NCBI GenBank assembly: GCA_947381875.1
Contig: CANCXY010000013.1
Location: forward strand, 1 to 25,143
Reading direction: 5' to 3'
DNA: 25,143 nt
Source: an uncultured Clostridia bacterium
Lineage (GTDB): Bacteria; Bacillota; Clostridia; Oscillospirales; Ruminococcaceae
A program made the translations under genes and the position numbers. Positions within the stretch are counted from its first letter, which is position 1; the number at the start of each line of letters is the position of its first letter. Shown one piece after another: positions 1 through 6,379 of this stretch. Below the pieces are notes generated by a model. It did no database searches, had not been told where the DNA came from, and worked only from the letters and a program-made list of their open reading frames with translations.

Positions 1-51
1 GGGCAAGCCCCCTTTGGAAACCCATCTTGCGCAACAATTTCATTGTTGCGC
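1..51 (+). repeat. Fragment of multi-hairpin repeat (family A) at window edge
   Basis: The first 51 bases match the 3' end of the hairpin array at 6215-6339. Both carry CCCTTTGGAA-N-CCCATC followed by the same perfect 10-bp stem (GCGCAACAAT at 29-38, loop TTC, partner arm 42-51). The part upstream of base 1 is outside the window, so the number of hairpins in this copy cannot be seen. It ends about 70 bases before the first gene. Confidence 0.8.
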
Positions 52-62
52 CCCTATCTATA

Positions 63-91
63 TTGACGTTTGTGCGCCGCCGCAATAGAAA
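63..91 (+). promoter_or_regulatory. Possible sigma-A promoter for the first gene
   Basis: TTGACG at 63-68 is followed after 17 bases by TAGAAA at 86-91. The -35 box is good but the -10 matches TATAAT at only four of six positions. The position, about 33 bases upstream of the first start codon, is plausible. Confidence 0.4.
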
Positions 92-123
92 CAGGAAAAA
101 TTGATTTATAGGGAAAAGGCTTT

Positions 124-714
124 ATGAAAGCGTTCTGGGAAAAACTGAAAGAGTTTTTAGAGGCCACGCAATATGCGTTGTGGCAGCAGGATGTCGCCGT
201 GCCGGACTACTGGGGCGGTGCGGCGGCCACGGTGGTTCGCTGTGCGCTCTTTGCGCTCGTGCTGTTCGCGGGGGTGCTGTTTGTGCGCCTGTGTATGCTA
301 ATGCTCGAAAAGAAACGCTCGCCGCGCCGTATTCTCACATTTGCGGCCACGCTTGGCGTTGTGCTGGGCATCGGCTGGTGGGCGTTCTCCCCCCGTCCCC
401 TGACAGCGGACAGCGTGGAGGCGCTCTCCCTTACCCGCGTCACGCAGGGCGAGGAGACGGTGATCCCCCTGACACTCAACGAACAGAAAACTTTGACGGC
501 CCTGCTGGAAAGCGCACAGTGCCGCCGCAGCTTCGCGCCGTCCCTGCCGGGAAGCGCGGGCAAATGCTATCGCATCACCTATCAGACGCAGGGCGGCGAG
601 GCGTCCGTCTGGGTATCGGACGCGGGAACGGTAGGTTATACGTCTGAGGAAACGGGGCTGCTTTACCCCATTGTATCCGGCGGCGCTTTTTATGAGGCGC
701 TGTCAGCGTTATAG
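124..714 (+). CDS. Hypothetical two-helix membrane protein
   Basis: This 196-residue protein is not recognised. It has a short amphipathic N-terminus (1-30), two hydrophobic helices (about 35-60 and 70-88) joined by a basic loop (EKKRSPRR), and a C-terminal region of about 105 residues. By the positive-inside rule the basic loop is cytoplasmic, so both ends would lie outside the membrane. The C-terminal part reads as a small soluble beta-rich domain (VTQGEETVIPLTLNEQKTL). The start ATG follows an AAAAGG-like ribosome binding site. It is followed after 9 bases by the acetyltransferase gene, whose ribosome binding site overlaps this stop codon, so the two are probably cotranscribed. No catalytic motif was seen. 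Confidence 0.75.
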   Translation: MKAFWEKLKEFLEATQYALWQQDVAVPDYWGGAAATVVRCALFALVLFAGVLFVRLCMLMLEKKRSPRRILTFAATLGVVLGIGWWAFSPRPLTADSVEALSLTRVTQGEETVIPLTLNEQKTLTALLESAQCRRSFAPSLPGSAGKCYRITYQTQGGEASVWVSDAGTVGYTSEETGLLYPIVSGGAFYEALSAL

Positions 715-723
715 GAGGAAACT

Positions 724-1263
724 ATGCAGATTCATACACCGCTTCGCGGCGCGCGGGTCCGTATCCGCGATTACTATAAAACAGACCTCCCCTTCGTCAC
801 AAGTATGTGGTTCGACCCGGAAAATGGCCGCTATATGAGCGACCCGCCCGCCGATAAGGTAGATGAACGCTATCAAAAATCCTGCGAGGAGATGGAGGAT
901 GACCACGACGGTTTCTATTTCGTCATTGAGCTTGCCGCGACCGGCGAACGCATCGGCTCCTGCTGTGCATTCCCCCAAGACGAAAACGGTGCGTATGATG
1001 CAAGCCGCCAGTGCTATGATATTGGCTATTGCATCAACAAAACGCACTGGCGGCAGGGGTACGGGGAAGAAGCCGTCCGCCTGCTGATGGCGTGGGCAAA
1101 AGCGCAGGGCGCACAGAAAATGACCGCCGAGGCAGCCATATCAAACAACGCCTCCTGCGGTCTGCTGGAAAAGTTGGGCTTTACTGTCCTGCGCGAAGGC
1201 AGCTTCAAAAAATATAATACAGATATTGTATTTCCCAGCCATGTTTACGCGCGTGTATTATAA
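724..1263 (+). CDS. GNAT family N-acetyltransferase (RimJ/RimL-like)
   Basis: This 179-residue protein has the layout of a RimJ/RimL-type GNAT enzyme, which transfers acetyl from acetyl-CoA to an amine. Family marks are the N-terminal LRGARVRIRDYYKTDLPFV strand-helix, the acetyl-CoA pyrophosphate-binding loop RQGYGEEA (about 104-111), and the C-terminal NNASCGLLEKLGF segment (about 141-153) typical of motif B. The strong AGGAGG site overlaps the preceding stop. The substrate cannot be told: this class acts on protein N-termini, ribosomal proteins, antibiotics or amino sugars. It lies just upstream of the oxidoreductase-cytidylyltransferase genes, so a role in modifying an amino sugar is possible but unproven. 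A hairpin repeat separates the two groups. Confidence 0.85.
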   Translation: MQIHTPLRGARVRIRDYYKTDLPFVTSMWFDPENGRYMSDPPADKVDERYQKSCEEMEDDHDGFYFVIELAATGERIGSCCAFPQDENGAYDASRQCYDIGYCINKTHWRQGYGEEAVRLLMAWAKAQGAQKMTAEAAISNNASCGLLEKLGFTVLREGSFKKYNTDIVFPSHVYARVL

Positions 1264-1270
1264 AACCGGC

Positions 1271-1301
1271 GTTGTTTCCCGCCCGGAGGGCGGGAAACAA
1301 C
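1271..1301 (+). repeat. Hairpin repeat family B, copy 1
   Basis: A perfect 14-bp stem (left arm GTTGTTTCCCGCCC at 1271-1284, right arm 1288-1301) closes a GGA loop. The downstream tail AAAAAATTCCGCAT resembles the tail of the copy at 9447. There is no T-run after the stem on either strand, so it is not a standard intrinsic terminator, although it could still protect mRNA ends. Confidence 0.8.
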
Positions 1302-1338
1302 AAAAAATTCCGCATAGAGAAGAAACGGGGGCACCAAA

Positions 1339-2316
1339 ATGAACTTTCTGATCGTTGGTCTTGGCAGCATGGGCAAGCGGCGCGCAAGGCTGATCGCCCG
1401 CATGAAACCCGAAGCGGCGCTGGCGGGCGTGGATTTCGCCCCGTCCCGCCGCGAGGAGGCGCGGGCGCTCGGCGTCGCGCCGTATGAGAGCATCGAAGCC
1501 GCCTGCGCGGCGCACAAGTTTGACGCGGCGTTCGTCTGCACCGCGCCCCTGACACACGCGGGCATTATCGACACCCTGTTAAACGCAAATCTGCCCGTAT
1601 TCACGGAACTGAATCTTGTGTCCGACGGCTATGACGCTTTAACAGCCAAAGCAAAGCAAAAAGGCGTGCCGCTGTTTTTGAGCAGCACCATGCTCTATCG
1701 CGCCGAAACACAGTATATCAAACGGGAAGTGGCGGCGTTCCCAAAGCCCGTCAACTATATTTATCATATCGGCCAATACCTGCCCGACTGGCACCCGTGG
1801 GAGAACTACAAAAATTTCTTTGTCGGCGATAAGCGCACAGGCGGCGTGCGGGAAATTTTTGCAATCGACCTGCCCTGGCTGCTGGATGCCTTTGGCCCTG
1901 TAACAAGTGTATATTCCCAGAAGGATAAATTGAGCGATTTGGCTATTGATTACCCCGATTCCTGTTTTGTCATGCTGCGCCATGCCAATGGCACCAAAGG
2001 CATGTTGGCAGCGGACGTGGTGTGCCCAAAGGCGGTGCGCAATTTTGAAGTATTCGGCGAGGGGCTGCATCTTTTCTGGGAGGGCAACCCCAAAGCGCTC
2101 TGGCGTTACAGTGCTGAGAGCAAGGAAAAAGAGTTTGTCGAGACCTACGCCCGCTTTGAACACGACGCGCGCTACAGCGACAACATTGTGGAAAATGCCT
2201 ATGTAGATGAACTCGCGAACTTTTTCGGCGTATTGGAGGGCCGCGAAATGCCGCGCTGGTCGTTTGAAAAGGACAAAGCCGTTATCTCTCTGATCGAACG
2301 CATTGAGGAGGCGTAA
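1339..2316 (+). CDS. Gfo/Idh/MocA-type oxidoreductase with non-canonical active site
   Basis: This 325-residue protein begins with a Rossmann dinucleotide-binding fold (GLGSMG at 7-12) and has the Gfo/Idh/MocA two-domain length. These enzymes usually oxidise or reduce sugar or cyclitol hydroxyls with NAD(P). The usual EKP motif is replaced by ELN (about 90-92), and the usual D-x-x-H segment after GG is replaced by REIFAID (171-177), so both the catalytic lysine and histidine appear to be missing. YLPDW (147-151) falls at the same residue numbers as in the next protein, showing that the two are homologues. It is separated by 3 bases from the next gene, whose ribosome binding site (GAGGAGG) lies inside this gene. 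It may be an inactive partner, or a subfamily using other residues. Confidence 0.85.
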   Translation: MNFLIVGLGSMGKRRARLIARMKPEAALAGVDFAPSRREEARALGVAPYESIEAACAAHKFDAAFVCTAPLTHAGIIDTLLNANLPVFTELNLVSDGYDALTAKAKQKGVPLFLSSTMLYRAETQYIKREVAAFPKPVNYIYHIGQYLPDWHPWENYKNFFVGDKRTGGVREIFAIDLPWLLDAFGPVTSVYSQKDKLSDLAIDYPDSCFVMLRHANGTKGMLAADVVCPKAVRNFEVFGEGLHLFWEGNPKALWRYSAESKEKEFVETYARFEHDARYSDNIVENAYVDELANFFGVLEGREMPRWSFEKDKAVISLIERIEEA

Positions 2317-2319
2317 AGT

Positions 2320-3255
2320 ATGGATGTCCTGTTCACCGGCCTTGGCAGTATCGGCACAAGGCACCTGAAAAACCTGCATGCGGTTGCCCAGGAAAAAGGG
2401 CTGCCTGTCCGTGCGTTCGCGCTGCGCTCCTCGGACCGTCCCCTGCCTGAATCCACGCGCGCCCTGCTGACAGATGAATACACGGCGCTACCGGACGGCG
2501 CGCACTACGACGCCGCATTCCTGACAAACCCCACACACCTGCATTTCGATACTCTGTGCCTTTTGCGCGGCAGGGTGGACGCGTTCTTTATCGAAAAGCC
2601 GATTTTCGATACCGCCAGCCGCGACCTGACGGAATGCCTCGCACCTGAGCAGAAAGCCTATGTGGCCGCGCCCATGCGCTGGTGCGGTGTGATGCTTGCG
2701 CTGAAAAAACTCCTTCCATCCCTGTTCCCCTATTCCGCGCGCGTAATCTGCTCCTCCTATCTGCCCGACTGGCGGCCCGGCGTCGATTACCGCACGGTAT
2801 ATTCGGCCCACCGGGACATGGGCGGCGGCGTGGGCATCGACCTGATCCACGAGTGGGATTACCTGTCCGAGCTGTTCGGCATGCCCATAGAAACCCACTG
2901 CTTCGCGGGCAAATACAGCGATCTGGAAATTGATTCCGACGACCTCGCCGTATATATCGCGCGCTATCCCCACCTGTTGGTGGAAATTCATTTGGATTAC
3001 TTTGGCCGCGCCTACCGCCGTTCGATTGAACTGTTCTGCCGGGACGGTACAGTCACAGCGGATTTCGGCGCATGTACACTCACACGCGCGGACGGTACGA
3101 TAGAGCGGTATGAGGAGCCTGTTAATGAGCGTTATCTGCGCGAAATGGCGTATTTTTTAGAGTATGCGCGCGGCGGGGCGGGCGCGAGCGTCAACCCGCC
3201 CGAAACCGCACTGCGCGTTCTGAAACTGACAAAGGGGGAACCTGTGCATGGATAA
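2320..3255 (+). CDS. Gfo/Idh/MocA family oxidoreductase
   Basis: This 311-residue protein has the N-terminal nucleotide-binding motif GLGSIG (7-12), the canonical EKP at 92-94 and a DLIH segment with the likely catalytic His at 177. It is therefore the conventional member of the pair. The family performs NAD(P)-dependent redox chemistry on sugars, often as nucleotide sugars or free acids. YLPDW at 147-151 is shared with the preceding protein. The 3' end overlaps the cytidylyltransferase start by 8 bases, which implies translational coupling. The context suggests that it prepares a sugar that is then activated as a CMP derivative; the actual substrate is not visible in the sequence. Confidence 0.88.
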   Translation: MDVLFTGLGSIGTRHLKNLHAVAQEKGLPVRAFALRSSDRPLPESTRALLTDEYTALPDGAHYDAAFLTNPTHLHFDTLCLLRGRVDAFFIEKPIFDTASRDLTECLAPEQKAYVAAPMRWCGVMLALKKLLPSLFPYSARVICSSYLPDWRPGVDYRTVYSAHRDMGGGVGIDLIHEWDYLSELFGMPIETHCFAGKYSDLEIDSDDLAVYIARYPHLLVEIHLDYFGRAYRRSIELFCRDGTVTADFGACTLTRADGTIERYEEPVNERYLREMAYFLEYARGGAGASVNPPETALRVLKLTKGEPVHG

Positions 3256-4018
3256 GACAAAACGTGTACTGCTCACCATTTGCGGGCGGGCGGGGAGCAA
3301 GGGGTTCAAAAACAAGAACCTGAAACAATTCGACGGCCATCCGCTGTGTTATTACAGCCTTTCTGCGGCGGAACTGTTTATGAAAGAGCAGCCGGAGACT
3401 GCGGTCGACCTGTGCCTGAATACGGACAGCGAACCGCTGATTGATCTTATCACGGCAAAATATCCCGAAGTGACGGTGCTGCGCCGCCCGGCGGAGCTGT
3501 GCGGCGATATTGTGCCGAAGATGGAAGTGTATCAACACAGCCTGCGCAGTATGGAGGAGCGGAAGGGGTACCGGTACAACCACTTGATCGACCTGGACAT
3601 CACCAGCCCCCTGCGCCGCATGGGCGACGTGACAGGAGCCTATAACGAAAAATGCGCGCGTCCCGATTTGGACCTTGTGCTTTCTGTCACACCCAGCCGC
3701 CGGACGCCTTATATGAATATGGCGCGTTTAGTTGGCGACCATATAGAGCGCATCATGGAGCATCACAACACCGCCCGCCAGCAGACGCCGCCGGTATTTG
3801 ATATCAACGCCTCTATCTATGTATTCGAGCGCGATTTTCTGGCGAATAATACAACAGGCTTTTTATGGGATGGGAAATGCGGCATGTATTCCATGTTCGA
3901 TACCGGCGTGATCGACATTGACTCGGAGGAGGACCACCAGTTGATGGAGGCAATCGCGCAATATCTGTACAAAACGTATCCGGCCTTCGGCGCGATACGC
4001 GACAATATCCGGGGATAA
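3248..4018 (+). CDS. Acylneuraminate cytidylyltransferase-family (CMP-sugar synthetase-like) protein
   Basis: This 256-residue protein matches the NeuA/KdsB-type cytidylyltransferase family, which activates nonulosonic or related acids with CTP. Visible motifs are the nucleotide-binding RAGSKG (14-19) followed by KNKN (21-24), DLDITSPLR (about 115-123) in place of the usual LQPTSPLR, and DID (223-225) near the C-terminus, where the family places metal ligands. The ribosome binding site AAGGGGGAA lies in the upstream gene. No NeuB-type synthase, epimerase or aminotransferase is in the window, so the nature of the activated sugar (sialic, legionaminic or other) cannot be assigned. It could also transfer another nucleotide. 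Confidence 0.85.
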   Translation: MDKTKRVLLTICGRAGSKGFKNKNLKQFDGHPLCYYSLSAAELFMKEQPETAVDLCLNTDSEPLIDLITAKYPEVTVLRRPAELCGDIVPKMEVYQHSLRSMEERKGYRYNHLIDLDITSPLRRMGDVTGAYNEKCARPDLDLVLSVTPSRRTPYMNMARLVGDHIERIMEHHNTARQQTPPVFDINASIYVFERDFLANNTTGFLWDGKCGMYSMFDTGVIDIDSEEDHQLMEAIAQYLYKTYPAFGAIRDNIRG

Positions 4019-4035
4019 AACCACTTGAAAATTGT

Positions 4036-4144
4036 TGTTTTTCCGCCCTTCGGGCGGGGAAACAGCGCTGATTTCGTAATACAGATGCGAGGAAGGCGGT
4101 CGAGGCGAAGCGTTTTGTGTATTTCCCGCCCGCAGGGCGGGGAG
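4036..4144. repeat. Paired inverted family B hairpins (BIME-like)
   Basis: Two family B hairpins face each other. The first (4036-4064) has core CCGCCC-TTC-GGGCGG with the stem extended outward through two G-T pairs. The second (4122-4144) has core CCCGCCC-GCA-GGGCGGG. Reading the minus strand from the second gives a tail (AAATACACAAAAC, then TCC..CGC..TCTGTATTAC) that resembles the tail of the copy at 9447. The pair fills the gap between the cytidylyltransferase and the next GNAT gene. Confidence 0.7.
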
Positions 4145-4192
4145 ACGGAAATATCGCTGCGGCCTATACACTCACGATACGAGGGGGATCGT

Positions 4193-4978
4193 ATGGCGAC
4201 ACCAAGCGAACGGCACGAGATCCACTGTGCAAAGCGGTATTTGGAATACATAGAGACGCCGTTTTACCGGGCGTTCCGCGACAAGGACAACCCGGAGAGC
4301 GACCTCTCCAATTATGCCGTGCTGAAACGCATGGAGGACGCGGAGGAGAGCCTTGCCGAAGTAGAGCATTTTTACGCGGAGGCGGGCATTGAGCCAAAAT
4401 TCTACTGGAGCCCGGACAGCGTACCGCTGGACAGAGGGCGCGTATTTTTCCAACGGCATGGCTACCGCGTGGAAACAAGCATGATGCAGCGGATGCTGCT
4501 GCTCACGCACACTAGCCCCGACCTAATGGTGCGCAAATGCCCCGTGCGGGAATTTACCGGCGGGCCGCTGACGGGCACGGAGGCGCAGTTGGTAAAGGAG
4601 AGCTATGGGGGCCGGGACTTTGGTCTGCGCCTGATCGACAAGCAGCTCCGTGTGGGGGCGCGGGCGTATTTTGCCTATAACCGGGCGGAGATACCCGTCT
4701 GCTACTGCGTGGGCGAAGGGTACGGCACGGCCTATGAGCTTTCGGACGTATACACGGCGGAAAACTTTCGGCGGCAGGGATATGCGGCGGCCGCCATCCT
4801 GCCGCTGTTGGGGTATGCGCGCGACCCGGAAAACAGCTATACAGATGTATTTTTGTATGCGTCCAGCCCGGAGGCGATCCAGCTATGTGAAAAATTCGGG
4901 TTCCGTGGTACTTTGGTGGAGCAGTATTTTGCCTATAAAGGCAGTATCCCGGACGCAGGGCAAAAGGCGGGGCAGTAA
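4193..4978 (+). CDS. GNAT family N-acetyltransferase
   Basis: The start is set at ATG 4193 because a GAGGGGG site lies just upstream. An in-frame TTG at 4025 would make the N-terminus out of the hairpin repeats and is rejected. The resulting 261-residue protein has a typical GNAT domain in its C-terminal half: acetyl-CoA loop RRQGYAAAA and the ASSPEAIQLCEKFGF segment. The N-terminal half (ending ..GRVFFQRHGYRVE) looks like a degenerate GNAT-like fold, so this may be a double-GNAT protein. Its stop codon overlaps the next start (TAATG), coupling it to the exporter genes. The substrate is unknown. An amino acid or amino sugar is possible given the neighbours on either side. Confidence 0.85.
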   Translation: MATPSERHEIHCAKRYLEYIETPFYRAFRDKDNPESDLSNYAVLKRMEDAEESLAEVEHFYAEAGIEPKFYWSPDSVPLDRGRVFFQRHGYRVETSMMQRMLLLTHTSPDLMVRKCPVREFTGGPLTGTEAQLVKESYGGRDFGLRLIDKQLRVGARAYFAYNRAEIPVCYCVGEGYGTAYELSDVYTAENFRRQGYAAAAILPLLGYARDPENSYTDVFLYASSPEAIQLCEKFGFRGTLVEQYFAYKGSIPDAGQKAGQ

Positions 4979-5766
4979 TGGACGATCAGAAACGGATTCT
5001 GGAACTGTGCGTAGACGCGGGCGAAACCCTTTTGGCGAACGGGGCAGAGATATACCGCGCGCAGCAGACGATGGAATGGATTGCCCACAGCTACGGCGCG
5101 CGCAGTTTCCACGCCTATGTGCTGACAAACGGCCTGATCGCCTCTTTAGGCGGGCCGGACGGCGAACGCGCGGCGGTGCGCGGCGCGCCGCGTGTAGAGA
5201 TGAATTTGGGGCGCATTTCAGCAGTGAACGAGCTTTCGCGCGAGATTTCGGCGGGGCAGGTCACGCTGAATGACGCTTTTGTGCGTCTCGCGGCCATCCG
5301 GGCGATGCGCGGTTATCCGGGCTGGATGATCCTTTTGGCTTCGGCGGCAGCGGCGGCGTGCTTCTGTTATCTGTTCGGCGGCTCTGCACAGGACGCATTG
5401 GCCGCTTTCGTGCCGGGCTTTGCCGTCGGCCTTTTCTCGCGCAGGTTAGGGCGCACGCGCGAACCGCTGAACAAACTGGTATCCAATATGCTGTCGGCGG
5501 GCGTGGTAGCGCTGGTGAGCGTGGTGTGTGTGCATCTGCTGGGCATGGTGCATATCGTGTGCAGTGTGAACCATGTGATTATTGGCGGCATTGTCTCTCT
5601 GATGCCCGGCATTGCCTTGACGAACGGCATCCGCGATGTGGCGAACTGCGATTACCTCTCCGGCACCATCCGTGCCATAGACGCCGTACTGATTGCAGCG
5701 GGCATTGCGCTGGGCGTTGGTATTGTACTGCGCATAGCGGCGCTCATACCGGGGGTGCATATCTGA
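4978..5766 (+). CDS. ThrE-type exporter, N-terminal subunit (DUF1212/YjjP-like)
   Basis: This 262-residue protein corresponds to the N-terminal half of ThrE, the threonine/serine exporter of Corynebacterium, and to E. coli YjjP. A soluble cytoplasmic part (1-112, with ANGAEIYRAQQTM and the LTNGLIAS segment) precedes about five membrane helices. SLMPGIALTNGIRD (207-220) is the family's most recognisable stretch. It starts inside the stop of the GNAT gene, and its own stop overlaps the ATG of the second subunit (TGATG), so the two subunits are made together. In relatives the pair exports threonine/serine or dicarboxylates; which substrate applies here cannot be told. Confidence 0.92.
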   Translation: MDDQKRILELCVDAGETLLANGAEIYRAQQTMEWIAHSYGARSFHAYVLTNGLIASLGGPDGERAAVRGAPRVEMNLGRISAVNELSREISAGQVTLNDAFVRLAAIRAMRGYPGWMILLASAAAAACFCYLFGGSAQDALAAFVPGFAVGLFSRRLGRTREPLNKLVSNMLSAGVVALVSVVCVHLLGMVHIVCSVNHVIIGGIVSLMPGIALTNGIRDVANCDYLSGTIRAIDAVLIAAGIALGVGIVLRIAALIPGVHI

Positions 5767-6296
5767 TGGCAGAACTTTTTATTCAGTTTTTAGTTGCTTT
5801 CGGCGCGACAGTCGGGTTTGCGGTGCTGGTGAACGCGCCCGCGCGCGAGTTTATCTATACAGGCATCACCGGCGGCGTGGGCTGGCTGGTATATGTGTTC
5901 AGCCTGCACAGCGGCCTTTCGTCGGCGTTCGCGTCGCTTGTGGCCGCGCTGGCTTTGGCGCTGCTCTCGCGCATCTTCGCGGTGGTGCGCCAGTGCCCGG
6001 CCACCGTGTTTCTCATCAGCGGCATCTTTGCCCTCGTCCCCGGCACAGGCGTCTATTACATGGCCTATTACTTCATCCAGGGCGACAGCGCCGCCGCCTT
6101 TGCCAGCGGCTTTGACGCCTTTGGTATCGCCGTCGCCATCGCCGTCGGCATCGTCCTCGTCATGGCCCTGCCTGGACGCTTCTTCCACATTTTCCACCGG
6201 GGCGCTGGCATCCCGCAGGGGACGCCGTCCCCTGCCGCCGGGCGCCGCCCGGACCCGCCAGAGGCTCCGCCTCTGGACTCTGCCAAAGGGACATAG
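5766..6296 (+). CDS. ThrE-type exporter, C-terminal subunit (DUF3815/YjjB-like) with repeat-encoded tail
   Basis: This 176-residue protein has about five membrane helices and ALVPGTGVYY (89-98), the signature of the C-terminal half of ThrE and of YjjB. It forms the exporter with the preceding gene. ATG 5766 overlaps the previous stop as TGATG. The membrane domain ends near residue 145 (LPGRFFHIFHR). The last ~27 residues (150-176), rich in Pro, Gly, Ala and Arg, are encoded by the hairpin repeat that starts at 6215, and the stop codon lies in the loop of the fourth hairpin. The tail is probably an accidental extension caused by insertion of the repeat, not a domain. Confidence 0.9.
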   Translation: MAELFIQFLVAFGATVGFAVLVNAPAREFIYTGITGGVGWLVYVFSLHSGLSSAFASLVAALALALLSRIFAVVRQCPATVFLISGIFALVPGTGVYYMAYYFIQGDSAAAFASGFDAFGIAVAIAVGIVLVMALPGRFFHIFHRGAGIPQGTPSPAAGRRPDPPEAPPLDSAKGT

Positions 6297-6339
6297 TCCC
6301 TTTGGAATCCCATCATGCGCAACAATTTCATTGTTGCGC
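6215..6339 (+). repeat. Array of five perfect hairpins with three-base loops (family A)
   Basis: Five perfect inverted repeats follow one another: 6215-6235 (9-bp arms, loop GCC), 6238-6252 (6 bp, GCC), 6258-6276 (8 bp, TCC), 6283-6305 (10 bp, ATA) and 6317-6339 (10 bp, TTC). The first four overlap the end of the upstream coding region. The same order of hairpins occurs on the other strand at 12085-12180, and the last part occurs at 1-51. No T-run follows, so this is more than a simple terminator. Confidence 0.92.
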
Positions 6340-6379
6340 GGTATTTTTGTGGAATAACATTCCGAAAGGATAAGCAATA

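Noticed and set aside
1271..1301. Intrinsic terminator
   Set aside because: No T-run follows the stem on either strand, and the same hairpin occurs elsewhere with varied flanks.
1639..2379. Long minus-strand open frame opposite the first oxidoreductase
   Set aside because: A GC-rich shadow of a clear coding gene; no family resemblance and no ribosome binding site.
3248..4018. Naming the cytidylyltransferase neuA or a legionaminic acid gene
   Set aside because: No other gene of those pathways is in the window, and the LQPTSPLR motif is altered, so a specific sugar is not supported.
4025..4192. N-terminal extension of the GNAT protein from a TTG start
   Set aside because: The extra 56 residues would be encoded by the two hairpin repeats, the TTG has no ribosome binding site, and ATG 4193 has a strong one.
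5358..5765. Upstream in-frame extension of the second exporter subunit
   Set aside because: It overlaps the first subunit in another frame and has an Arg/Cys-rich shadow composition; TGATG coupling at 5766 fits the family.
6215..6339. CRISPR array
   Set aside because: The hairpins differ in sequence and have no constant repeat or spacers.
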